DNA of 64,000 nucleotides from positions 2,806,501 through 2,870,500 of the forward strand of contig NC_019757.1 in assembly GCF_000317535.1 (NCBI RefSeq). The letters run 5' to 3'. The position numbers and the translations under genes were made by a program. Below are positions 1-7,621 of this stretch, piece by piece. Position 1 is the first letter of the stretch, and every line of letters begins with the position of its first letter. This stretch comes from Cylindrospermum stagnale PCC 7417 (lineage in GTDB: Bacteria > Cyanobacteriota > Cyanobacteriia > Cyanobacteriales > Nostocaceae). The notes beneath the pieces were generated by a model that did no database searches, was not told the DNA's origin, and worked only from the letters and a program-made list of their open reading frames with translations.

Positions 1-48
1 GGTGGTTTACCCCCGATAAAAATAGAAAGCGATGGTACTGTATTTTAA
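1..48 (+). CDS. possible 3' end of an upstream gene (partial)
   Basis: The first frame is open from the window edge to a TAA at 46-48 and would give a 15-residue tail ending in DGTVF. Nothing in so short a stretch identifies a family. A hairpin at 55-75 follows directly, which fits a gene end. It may equally be non-coding sequence that happens to be open. Confidence 0.22.
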   Translation, partial: GGLPPIKIESDGTVF

Positions 49-54
49 CTAGTA

Positions 55-75
55 GTGCAGGCGTCTCGCCTGCAC
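55..75. repeat. dispersed palindrome, possible terminator
   Basis: A perfect 9-bp inverted repeat (GTGCAGGCG / CGCCTGCAC) with a TCT loop. The same core, CAGGCGTCTCGCCTG, recurs after the PanE-like gene at 44258-44274, and related palindromes sit at 30816-30890. It is a dispersed cyanobacterial palindrome that could act as a bidirectional terminator. No T-run follows it. Confidence 0.6.
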
Positions 76-130
76 ATAACTGCACATAACTGCACATAAC
101 TGCACATAACTGCACATAACTACACATCAC
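71..130. repeat. 10-bp tandem repeat upstream of upp
   Basis: Five perfect copies of TGCACATAAC occupy 71-120 and a sixth, degenerate copy (TACACATCAC) occupies 121-130. The array begins inside the right arm of the palindrome at 55-75 and ends 45 bp before the upp start codon, so it lies in the probable promoter/5'-UTR region. The period is close to one DNA turn. Copy number is likely to vary between strains. Confidence 0.85.
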
Positions 131-175
131 TCTCGTGCCGCCTGTTCTAGATTTAATTAAATAAAATTCTCAAAT

Positions 176-811
176 ATGTATAATCAAGTAATACTAATTG
201 AACATCCATTAATTCAGCACAAACTCACGCTGATGCGAAAAGCTGACACCAGCACAACGAAATTTCGTAATCTTCTCAAAGAAATTAGTTTGTTGTTGGC
301 TTACGAAGTAACGCGAGATTTGCCGCTGAAATATGAAGCGATTAAAACACCTTTAGCGCCGATGAATGCGCCAGTATTAGCACCTGATAAAAAGCTGGTT
401 TTAGTTTCTGTGATGCGGGCGGGGCAAGGAATTTTAGATGGGATGCTGGAATTGATGCCAACTGCACGGGTGGGGCATATTGGTTTATATCGTGATCCGA
501 AAACATTGATTCCAATTGAGTATTATTTCAAAATTCCTGAAGATGTGGAAAAGCGAGATATGTTGGTGGTAGATCCGATGTTGGCAACTGGTAACTCTGC
601 TGTGGCGGCGGTGGAAAGACTAAAATCAACTAATCCCTTATCGATTAAGTTTGTCTGTTTACTCGCTGCACCGGAAGGGATTGAGCATTTCTGTGCTGTT
701 CACCCAGATGTCCCACTATATACTGCGGCGATTGATGACCATTTGGATGAACATGGTTATATTATTCCCGGTTTGGGGGATGCAGGCGATCGCTTATTTG
801 GGACAAAATAA
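176..811 (+). CDS. upp: uracil phosphoribosyltransferase
   Basis: Pyrimidine salvage in the cytosol: uracil plus PRPP gives UMP and pyrophosphate. The 211-residue length is typical of the family. Visible motifs are the [12 protein letters not shown] block near residues 79-90, the PRPP-binding loop [12 protein letters not shown] (about 129-140) and the C-terminal uracil-binding stretch with [12 protein letters not shown] (about 194-205). The N-terminus starts with the usual short beta strand followed by HPLIQHKLT. The gene converges with the permease gene that ends 7 bp downstream. Its position beside a nucleoside-type ABC importer fits salvage of imported pyrimidines. A 10-bp tandem repeat lies just upstream. 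Confidence 0.96.
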   Translation: MYNQVILIEHPLIQHKLTLMRKADTSTTKFRNLLKEISLLLAYEVTRDLPLKYEAIKTPLAPMNAPVLAPDKKLVLVSVMRAGQGILDGMLELMPTARVGHIGLYRDPKTLIPIEYYFKIPEDVEKRDMLVVDPMLATGNSAVAAVERLKSTNPLSIKFVCLLAAPEGIEHFCAVHPDVPLYTAAIDDHLDEHGYIIPGLGDAGDRLFGTK

Positions 812-818
812 TTAGTGG

Positions 819-1751
819 TTATTGCCGTTCGCCTTTAATGTAGGGAACGCCTAAAGCCTTTGGGGGTGTGGATTTGCCCGCTAACCCCACTAAGGCTAAA
901 ATAGCGATCGCATAAGGCAACATGAGCAAAAACTGATAGGGAATATTTACACCCATTGCCTGAATTCGCAGTTGCAACGCTTCTGTCGCCCCAAACAGCA
1001 AACAAGCTAAACTACTACCTATAGGATGCCACCTACCAAAGATTAAAGCAGCGATCGCCATAAATCCTTTACCAGCACTCATCCCCTCGGCAAAAAATCT
1101 CACCTGTACTAAAGTTAAATAAGCACCCCCCAAACTGGCAAGACAGCCACCAATAATCACGGCGCCATAACGCACCAATGGCACTTTTACCCCAGATGTA
1201 TCAGCAGCTTGAGGATATTCCCCCACCGCCCGCAAGGTTAAACCAAAGCTGGTGTGAAATAAAATATATCTAGTTAAGGCAATTAACAGCAACAGTAAAT
1301 AAACAAAAATATCTTGTTGAAATAGCAGAGTTCCAATTAAGGGAATATCCGCCAAACCGGGAATTTTTATCGCCTCAATTCCTGGTAATCTTTGGGTGCT
1401 AGCACCGCTAAACACCAGCCGCGCCAAAAACGATGTCATCCCCGCAGCCAAAAGATTAATCGCTAACCCTGACACTAACTGATCAACAAGCAAACTGACA
1501 CTTAAAAAAGCATGAAGTAAACCCACCAAACCCCCAGCAATTAAGGCGGCGAACATCCCCAACCAAGCATTACCAGTGTAAAAGGTGGCAGCAGCGCTAG
1601 TAAAAGCACCAGTTAACAACATTCCTTCCAGGGCAATGTTTAACACCCCTGAACGTTCCGAGTAAAGTCCCCCCAAAGTGGCGAATGCTAGGGGTACAGC
1701 TAGATGTAAGCTAGCAATCAGGTAATCAGAGAAGAAGTTGAGGTGATTCAT
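819..1751 (-). CDS. ABC transporter permease, nucleoside (BMP) type, subunit 2
   Basis: An integral inner-membrane permease of 310 residues, mostly hydrophobic with about eight to ten predicted membrane spans. The N-terminal pattern LAVPLAFATLGGLYSERSGV, followed by NIALEGMLL, is diagnostic of the BmpA-associated permeases (YufQ/NupQ, RbsC-like superfamily). A glycine-rich loop, GKGFMAIAALIFGRWHP, lies near residue 227. It pairs with the permease encoded 40 bp upstream on the same strand. The cognate ATPase and lipoprotein lie 15 kb away, beyond a block of unrelated genes. Substrate is inferred as nucleosides or purine bases from the family and from neighbouring upp and xanthine dehydrogenase. 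Confidence 0.9.
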   Translation of the reverse strand: MNHLNFFSDYLIASLHLAVPLAFATLGGLYSERSGVLNIALEGMLLTGAFTSAAATFYTGNAWLGMFAALIAGGLVGLLHAFLSVSLLVDQLVSGLAINLLAAGMTSFLARLVFSGASTQRLPGIEAIKIPGLADIPLIGTLLFQQDIFVYLLLLLIALTRYILFHTSFGLTLRAVGEYPQAADTSGVKVPLVRYGAVIIGGCLASLGGAYLTLVQVRFFAEGMSAGKGFMAIAALIFGRWHPIGSSLACLLFGATEALQLRIQAMGVNIPYQFLLMLPYAIAILALVGLAGKSTPPKALGVPYIKGERQ

Positions 1752-1791
1752 AAAGCTTTTTTAAACGCAGAGTATCGCAATATCTGCATTT

Positions 1792-2847
1792 TTAATTTTT
1801 AATTTTTAATTTTGAATTGTTCACCCGTCTTTCTACGGCGAGACTGATGGCAATAAATAACACGGTTAAACCTTGAATGGCATAAACTACAGTTACGGGA
1901 ACACCGGCGCTGCGTTGCATGACATTAGCACCACTGCGAAGGGAGGCAAAAAATAGGGAATTTAACACCACACCGATCACACTACCACGACTTAAAAAAG
2001 CGATCGCGATCGCATCAAATCCATAACCCGGTGACACCGACTCAAACAGCCGATATTTCAACCCCATGACTTCACAAGCACCCGCTAACCCCGCCAAACC
2101 CCCAGCTAATCCCATCACCAGCATAATGGTGTTTTCTACTGATATACCAGCATAACGGGCGGCGATAGAGTTAAATCCGACGGCGGTAATTTGGTATCCT
2201 AAAAGCGATCGCCCCAGCAACACCCACAAAATCCCGGCGGCGATTAACCCCAGCAATATCCCTGCATGGGCAAGACTCTGGGGTAAAATAATCGGTAGAC
2301 GGGCAGATTGGGCAATCAATGACGTATAAGGACTCGGCGCACCAGGTGCTTTCAACGGATTTTGCACCAAATAACTCACTAAATTCATCGCGATATAATT
2401 TAGCAGCAAGGTGGTAATCACCTCATTTACCCCCCGCTTGGCTTTCAGATAACCGGGAATTCCCCCCCAAACGGCACCAAACAGAAACCCCGCCAACAAC
2501 GCTAAAGGAAGATGAATCAAAGCAGGTAATTTCTGCACATATAACCCAATCAAAGCACTTCCCAAGGCACCAAGATAAATTTGCCCTTCTCCACCAATAT
2601 TAAATTGACCGCCACGCAACGCCACCAACACCCCTAAACTGGTGAATAACAATGGTGTCATTTTGGTCAAGGTGTTACCAAAGCCAAAGTAGGTGGTAAG
2701 GGATTCTTGAAATAAAGCGGTGTAAGCGACGATGGGATTTGCCCCAGCGAGTAGAATGAGAATTGCGCCGACAATTAGGGCAGATGCGATCGCAATTAGC
2801 GGTGATAAAATTGGTAGCAGTCTGTGAAGCCGATTTTTGATGATCAT
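1792..2847 (-). CDS. ABC transporter permease, nucleoside (BMP) type, subunit 1
   Basis: An integral membrane permease of the YufP/NupP type. It has many hydrophobic spans, the motif LVALRGGQFNIGGEGQIYLGA in the first half and GFDAIAIAFLSRGSVIGVVL in the second, both typical of this subfamily. The frame is open up to 2907, but I prefer the ATG at 2847 (MIIKNRLHRLL), which puts the positive cluster directly before the first span and avoids overlap with the small ORF ending at 2877. It is probably translated together with the second permease 40 bp downstream. The two form the membrane channel of the split importer. Confidence 0.88.
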   Translation of the reverse strand: MIIKNRLHRLLPILSPLIAIASALIVGAILILLAGANPIVAYTALFQESLTTYFGFGNTLTKMTPLLFTSLGVLVALRGGQFNIGGEGQIYLGALGSALIGLYVQKLPALIHLPLALLAGFLFGAVWGGIPGYLKAKRGVNEVITTLLLNYIAMNLVSYLVQNPLKAPGAPSPYTSLIAQSARLPIILPQSLAHAGILLGLIAAGILWVLLGRSLLGYQITAVGFNSIAARYAGISVENTIMLVMGLAGGLAGLAGACEVMGLKYRLFESVSPGYGFDAIAIAFLSRGSVIGVVLNSLFFASLRSGANVMQRSAGVPVTVVYAIQGLTVLFIAISLAVERRVNNSKLKIKN

Positions 2848-2876
2848 TAAATGCGATGATTGCCAACCGTAAAAAA

Positions 2877-3089
2877 TCAAGACGCTGACAAAACCTCTAG
2901 TCCCCATTGATCTAGCGATCGCACTAGCAATTGGTCTAAATTCGGGGGAGTGCTAACTTCTTTGATTACATCGATCATCAAATCTTTCGCAACTTTTGGA
3001 GTCTCTGGATATCTTACCAGAAATAAACCATCATCAGCCCACATAGAACGAATATCAGATAATCTTACCGCTGCACCTTCATGAATCAC
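2877..3089 (-). CDS. small protein of unknown function (70 aa)
   Basis: An acidic 70-residue ORF with a GTG start. It shows no signal peptide or membrane span, and I recognise no family. The composition looks genuinely coding (for example VRYPETPKVAKDLMIDVIKE and LLVRSLDQWGLEVL). It begins 13 bp after the stop of the 968-aa gene and no ribosome-binding site is obvious. The same frame stays open into the end of that gene, so it may be a separated C-terminal tail of the larger protein rather than an independent gene. It overlaps the longest possible start of the downstream permease. Confidence 0.5.
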   Translation of the reverse strand: MIHEGAAVRLSDIRSMWADDGLFLVRYPETPKVAKDLMIDVIKEVSTPPNLDQLLVRSLDQWGLEVLSAS

Positions 3090-3102
3090 TTTAAATAACT
3101 GG

Positions 3103-6009
3103 TTAAAATTGCGGCAATTTCGAGCTATCTTGCAGCATAATCATCGAGGTAGGAATAGTAATTTCCCAAGGTTCGCTGACATGCTTGGACTCGCGATCGC
3201 TCTGCGGTAAAATTTTCAAGTCATTCACAAGTGACACATATTTCTCATCAGTGGGAGTCAGTGCATTTGCCCCAGTCCAGATTGTCCCTGACGACAGATA
3301 ATATAAAACAAGCATGGCATAGTCAGGTCTTACTGGTACCAACACTCTAACTGCTCCTGCTTGCAAAAAGCTGGTGAATAGAGAGTCATTTCCTGAGTAA
3401 GGATTGAAAGCTGTAAAAGTGAATTCATCTTGATTTTCTCCTTCTTCCAATTGTGGATAGAAGTTATAGGTTATCTCATTCCACTCCAAAGACTGCTCAA
3501 AAAATTGGATATACCTTGGTTCATTGACAGCAAAGTTTGATGGTTGATTCTTTACGGAATTATCATCAGATGAACCCACAAGCTGAAAGTGCCGCTTGAT
3601 AATTTGTCTTGTGCAAGCTTTTTTAAGTTCATGCTTTTCGATTTGCCGATATTTAAGCGGGTTATGGGACTTGATTTCGGCTAGTCCTACTCCAGCCCTT
3701 TCATAATATTCTGCTTGCTGTTGACGATATCCTTCGAGAATAGCGTTATAAATGTTTATCTGCCATTCTGCAAATTTTTCAGGTGCGAGAGTACATGTAA
3801 CTTCAATGCTGACAGAATATTTTGCATCTGATTTATCTTTATCAGAATCACACAGCACAGAAGCCGCGATCGCAGTATCTTCTTGATTCATCCCTAATTT
3901 GCAAATATGACGGGGAGATGTAGTCAAGTCCAAAATTTGTATACCAATAAATCCTGTCAGTGCAGTGACACCAGAGAAAACACCAGCTACATCTGCTGAT
4001 GTAGCCCTATAGCCTTCAGGTATTTGAATTTTTTTGATACTATTAGGTTCTTTATCTTTAAATGCAGTCGGCACAATCTTCACTGCATCTGGTGGTGTTT
4101 GGATATCTTTGACTTGATACTTAATAGCCAAATCGGCGTAATTTTCCCTAGTGATGGCTTTATAACTATGCAGATTGAGCTTGTCTGGTGCAATTGGTTT
4201 GTCAAGCGATATACCTTGAAGATGAAGCAAACTATTAATGTATGAATCAGCCGGATTTTCCAACATGAACTCCAGCATCAATCGCTGACCATAATTGACC
4301 ACATGGGCTGTATAAATCTGGTTAACCCAGCGATAAATACCAATGACGTTGCTCGTACTATTTTTATTATCAAATGCATGGATTACAGTTTCTTGAGTCT
4401 CATCAAGAATGATAGTTCGTACTTGATTAACATATCTAGCAATGCCATATCTAGCAATGCGATTAGCTGTCCTTGTTGTGATATTCTTGGCAAATTTATT
4501 GACATCTTCTCTATAAGGCTGTGTTGAGTCGGGAGCATTAGAAATAGTCCAACCTCCTGTGACTTTAACAGTTGATGGTGTGATTCCATACTCTGTACTC
4601 AAGCTATTAAAGGTCGTTGTCACCGCATCTTTAGCCAGAGTTTTTTGTGTCTCATTCAATATATCTGCTCTAGTATCATCAATACCGTCTGCAATCTCTT
4701 CTAATTTTTCACTGCTGTTAGTTACAGATTGATTAACTCTGTTTAATTTTCTCTGGGTGGTTTCTTTGCGCTCACCTTTTAGAACATTTTCAATGTAAGC
4801 TACTTCTCCTAATTCATATCTCAACAGCCGTTGGCAAACCATTTGTAAGTCACCTATGGCATAAGGTTCGATCCATTCTGTAATTTTAGATTTGCCAGCA
4901 CTAGCAGATGGTAAGGGAAATATTTCTGTAGGTAATATAATCGTAGATATTGCTGTTTCTAAAATTACTACATTCTCAGTAATTGCACTTCCTGAGTGAC
5001 AATTTTTATCATGTTTAATAATTTTTTCAATCAGAACCAACATCACCAAAGTCTTGGTGAGTTCTTCCAGCAAATGTGGGCGATATTCAGAGATGATAGT
5101 CAAAGCAAAATAATTCTGCCATACCCTATCTTTTTCCTGGATATATTTTTGGCTCTGGATGTATTGTTTGAGATTACTCCAGTCTAATTTTAAAATAACC
5201 TCTAATTGCTGTTTCAGTTGTTTACAACTGAAACTTGTTTGGTGACGTAACCATGTATCAAGTAGCGCAAAATATTTTATATAACCATTAAGGTTGCTGT
5301 TACTGGGGATGAATTGCTCTGCAAACTGCTTCCCCTCGATAAAATTAATTGCCACCTGTCTCATTTGCAAACGGGCATTATTTTCAGATGCTTTCTTAAT
5401 TTCGACTAACTTTTTATATAGGGATTCAGACGGTGCATTTTCGCTGTCATACTCAATGAACCGTCTTTGTTGCACATCCGGACTAATTTCAGTCCAAGTA
5501 CGCATGTAAACGAAAGGAAAGAGATCTTGGTGTTCTCCACTGTTGACAAATACTGTTTCTGAGGCAGACTCAAATGCATCACATGATTCACTTGGTTCAG
5601 AAAAGAGGTATTGGCGTTCCCCACTGTTCACAAATACTACTTCTGAGGCAGACTCAAATGCATCATACGGTTCACTTGGCTCACTTGAAACAATAGACTT
5701 ATCTGGACCAGGCAAAATATCATACTTTACCGTTTTGAGATTGTCTTGAAGACCATATCTAATATCGATACCTAAGTAAAGTTTTCCTTTGGCTTCAATG
5801 AAGTTAAGTTTGCCTTTAGCAGAACTATCAAGATATTGAAGCTCGAACGAGCATTCTTTATTAATTTTGCTTAACTGACAGTACTGATGTGGGTGCTCAT
5901 TAACAAATAAATTGCAAATAATTGATTTTCCTTCTATTTCGCTAGAATTATAAATTGCCCACTTTATAAAAAAGGGAGAAAAATCTTCTAAATTCCAATC
6001 TGTATTCAT
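3103..6009 (-). CDS. large uncharacterised protein (968 aa)
   Basis: I do not recognise this family. The protein has no signal peptide or obvious membrane span. Residues about 108-165 contain a 28-residue tandem duplication (AFESASE.VFVNSGE twice), also visible in the DNA with an 84-bp period near 5540-5690. A Lys/Glu-rich coiled-coil-like stretch lies around 400-470. The central part (about 490-600) has the pattern IYRWVNQIYTAHVVNYGQRL then MLEFMLENPA, which has the look of a large structural or exported protein; this is an impression, not an assignment. It leads a block of small unknown genes on the same strand and has weak ribosome-binding potential at its ATG. Function remains open. Confidence 0.75.
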   Translation of the reverse strand: MNTDWNLEDFSPFFIKWAIYNSSEIEGKSIICNLFVNEHPHQYCQLSKINKECSFELQYLDSSAKGKLNFIEAKGKLYLGIDIRYGLQDNLKTVKYDILPGPDKSIVSSEPSEPYDAFESASEVVFVNSGERQYLFSEPSESCDAFESASETVFVNSGEHQDLFPFVYMRTWTEISPDVQQRRFIEYDSENAPSESLYKKLVEIKKASENNARLQMRQVAINFIEGKQFAEQFIPSNSNLNGYIKYFALLDTWLRHQTSFSCKQLKQQLEVILKLDWSNLKQYIQSQKYIQEKDRVWQNYFALTIISEYRPHLLEELTKTLVMLVLIEKIIKHDKNCHSGSAITENVVILETAISTIILPTEIFPLPSASAGKSKITEWIEPYAIGDLQMVCQRLLRYELGEVAYIENVLKGERKETTQRKLNRVNQSVTNSSEKLEEIADGIDDTRADILNETQKTLAKDAVTTTFNSLSTEYGITPSTVKVTGGWTISNAPDSTQPYREDVNKFAKNITTRTANRIARYGIARYVNQVRTIILDETQETVIHAFDNKNSTSNVIGIYRWVNQIYTAHVVNYGQRLMLEFMLENPADSYINSLLHLQGISLDKPIAPDKLNLHSYKAITRENYADLAIKYQVKDIQTPPDAVKIVPTAFKDKEPNSIKKIQIPEGYRATSADVAGVFSGVTALTGFIGIQILDLTTSPRHICKLGMNQEDTAIAASVLCDSDKDKSDAKYSVSIEVTCTLAPEKFAEWQINIYNAILEGYRQQQAEYYERAGVGLAEIKSHNPLKYRQIEKHELKKACTRQIIKRHFQLVGSSDDNSVKNQPSNFAVNEPRYIQFFEQSLEWNEITYNFYPQLEEGENQDEFTFTAFNPYSGNDSLFTSFLQAGAVRVLVPVRPDYAMLVLYYLSSGTIWTGANALTPTDEKYVSLVNDLKILPQSDRESKHVSEPWEITIPTSMIMLQDSSKLPQF

Positions 6010-6110
6010 AGCTAGCTTGTATTAATTAAATACTGAGGTTAATATCGCTGTAAATTTGATTATTTTATTTAACCAATCAAACATCTAGATATTGAGAAAA
6101 TCCCAATATT

Positions 6111-6508
6111 TAGATGCTTTTTAACTTAGCTTGATACTTTATTTCCTGTATTGCCAAGCATTCAGACTGTCCTTAAATTTAGCAGAAAGTTCACCGTACC
6201 TAAAATCTGCGTCTAGCCAAACATCACTCCCCACAGGATCAATATTTAATGTGACTGCACCCTTGGCAAAATATACATCGTTTTCCATGTCAAAACTGAA
6301 ACTAGTCGGGCAACCAGGCGAACCTAAAATTGTCCCAGGATATGTCTTCCCCTGTAGTTGTAAATTAACCGCTACTGCCTTGCCTAAGCCACCAGTATGT
6401 TCAGTCGTCCATGAGATAGACACGAGTTTGATGCCATTGTAATGCCAATGTCTTGTTCCCGCACTTCCAATCAGTTCAAAGCCAGATGTAGCCATTATCT
6501 TTTTCCTT
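6111..6508. repeat. 398-bp direct repeat, copy 1 (copy 2 at 6639-7036)
   Basis: Bases 6111-6508 and 6639-7036 match over 398 bp at a fixed offset of 528 bp. I found two differences: G/T at 6210 and C/T near 6370. The unit holds a whole 118-aa gene with its ribosome-binding site and a short 3' flank. The spacer (6509-6638) is unique. This is a recent duplication or is kept uniform by gene conversion. Confidence 0.92.
6139..6495 (-). CDS. uncharacterised beta-rich small protein, copy B (118 aa)
   Basis: A 118-residue protein of unrecognised family with no signal peptide. Alternating hydrophobic/polar residues and many Gly, Thr and Ser suggest an all-beta, Ig- or lectin-like fold. Aromatic residues are frequent (HWHYNGIKL, DVWLDADFRYG, NAWQYRK). 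A good ribosome-binding site (AAGGAAAAAG) precedes the ATG. It is almost identical to the product at 6667-7023, differing by Asp versus Glu in DVWL[D/E]ADF. It lies between its twin and the 968-aa gene on the same strand. Co-expression as parts of one system is plausible but inferred. Confidence 0.78.
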   Translation of the reverse strand: MATSGFELIGSAGTRHWHYNGIKLVSISWTTEHTGGLGKAVAVNLQLQGKTYPGTILGSPGCPTSFSFDMENDVYFAKGAVTLNIDPVGSDVWLDADFRYGELSAKFKDSLNAWQYRK

Positions 6509-6666
6509 GATTTTCAATTAGTTTGAGTTGTGCAGCAGATATTTATCTGCTCATATGCGATGGAATTGGGCGGCAATTTGGTTATTTCAGGTTTGCTGAT
6601 ATAGACATTAGAGATAGGTAAAACCCCAAATCTCTAGATAGATGCTTTTTAACTTAGCTTGATACT

Positions 6667-7023
6667 TTATTTCCTGTATTGCCAAGCATTCAGACTGTCC
6701 TTAAATTTAGCAGAAAGTTCACCGTACCTAAAATCTGCTTCTAGCCAAACATCACTCCCCACAGGATCAATATTTAATGTGACTGCACCCTTGGCAAAAT
6801 ATACATCGTTTTCCATGTCAAAACTGAAACTAGTCGGGCAACCAGGCGAACCTAAAATTGTCCCAGGATATGTCTTCCCCTGTAGTTGTAAATTAACTGC
6901 TACTGCCTTGCCTAAGCCACCAGTATGTTCAGTCGTCCATGAGATAGACACGAGTTTGATGCCATTGTAATGCCAATGTCTTGTTCCCGCACTTCCAATC
7001 AGTTCAAAGCCAGATGTAGCCAT
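6667..7023 (-). CDS. uncharacterised beta-rich small protein, copy A (118 aa)
   Basis: Twin of the 118-aa protein at 6139-6495, with one residue different (Glu for Asp in DVWLEADF). The DNA is as conserved at silent as at replacement sites, because the whole 398-bp unit is duplicated. It has the same AAGGAAAAAG ribosome-binding site and begins 18 bp after the stop of the 112-aa gene. No family was recognised; the beta-rich composition without export signal would fit a cytosolic binding protein, an immunity-type protein or a cargo protein, but none of these is demonstrated. Confidence 0.78.
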   Translation of the reverse strand: MATSGFELIGSAGTRHWHYNGIKLVSISWTTEHTGGLGKAVAVNLQLQGKTYPGTILGSPGCPTSFSFDMENDVYFAKGAVTLNIDPVGSDVWLEADFRYGELSAKFKDSLNAWQYRK

Positions 7024-7041
7024 TATCTTTTTCCTTAAGGT

Positions 7042-7380
7042 TTAATATTGAGTGAAAATTTCAGCAGCATCTTTGGGGGTAATACCAAACAATGTGCAAT
7101 GATTTGGTCCACCGCCGCCCACACCAGGACTTAGTATTACGTTTCCCCCCTTTTGACGGATTTTTTTTACGGTCGTTGCTCCTACGGGTCCTGCTGGAAT
7201 CGGCCCTCTCCATAGGGCTATAGTGGCAATATTTACGTTTTTTACCGCAGTAGTGCCTGAGCATTGAACCGATACATCGTTCAGTCGATTATTGATATCA
7301 AGAGTACCGCCATTAATGAAGTTATCCTGTGATATCCTTCCACCTCTAATGACGATGGCATTATCATCTGCTGTTGGCAT
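7042..7380 (-). CDS. uncharacterised small protein (112 aa)
   Basis: The open frame extends to 7506. The ATG at 7380 (MPTADDNAIVIRGG) is the better start, with an AAAGAGAG ribosome-binding site 4 bp upstream; the extra upstream residues look non-coding. The N-terminal half has beta-strand-like repeats (GGRISQDNFINGG.LDINN). The C-terminal half contains RGPIPAGPVGATTVKKIRQKG, a glycine run (GVGGGG) and ends TPKDAAEIFTQY. I recognise no family. It is the first gene of the run that continues with the two 118-aa twins and the 968-aa gene. Confidence 0.65.
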   Translation of the reverse strand: MPTADDNAIVIRGGRISQDNFINGGTLDINNRLNDVSVQCSGTTAVKNVNIATIALWRGPIPAGPVGATTVKKIRQKGGNVILSPGVGGGGPNHCTLFGITPKDAAEIFTQY

Positions 7381-7621
7381 CAAACTCTCTTTTGTTTGTT
7401 GTGTGTTGTTTTCTTGAATCCAATTTGCCCTTTTAACTCCTGAATCACAATCGCAGTTTAGGCTCTTAAGAACGAACTTAAGAATTTTTGCCCATATTTT
7501 CCCCAAAGTCTTAACCAGTAGGGATTTCTGGCAATTTAAACTGGAATGAAGGTCGCCGCTTATCTTCCTTAAAGTCTGATCAAATACTTTCGAAGTTCTA
7601 AGCGATGGCGCACAGGTTTAT

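Noticed and set aside
6131-6970. Plus-strand ORFs of 103 codons at 6131 and 6659 inside the repeated unit
   Set aside because: They are antisense to the 118-aa genes, which have proper ribosome-binding sites; they are identical only because the DNA is duplicated.
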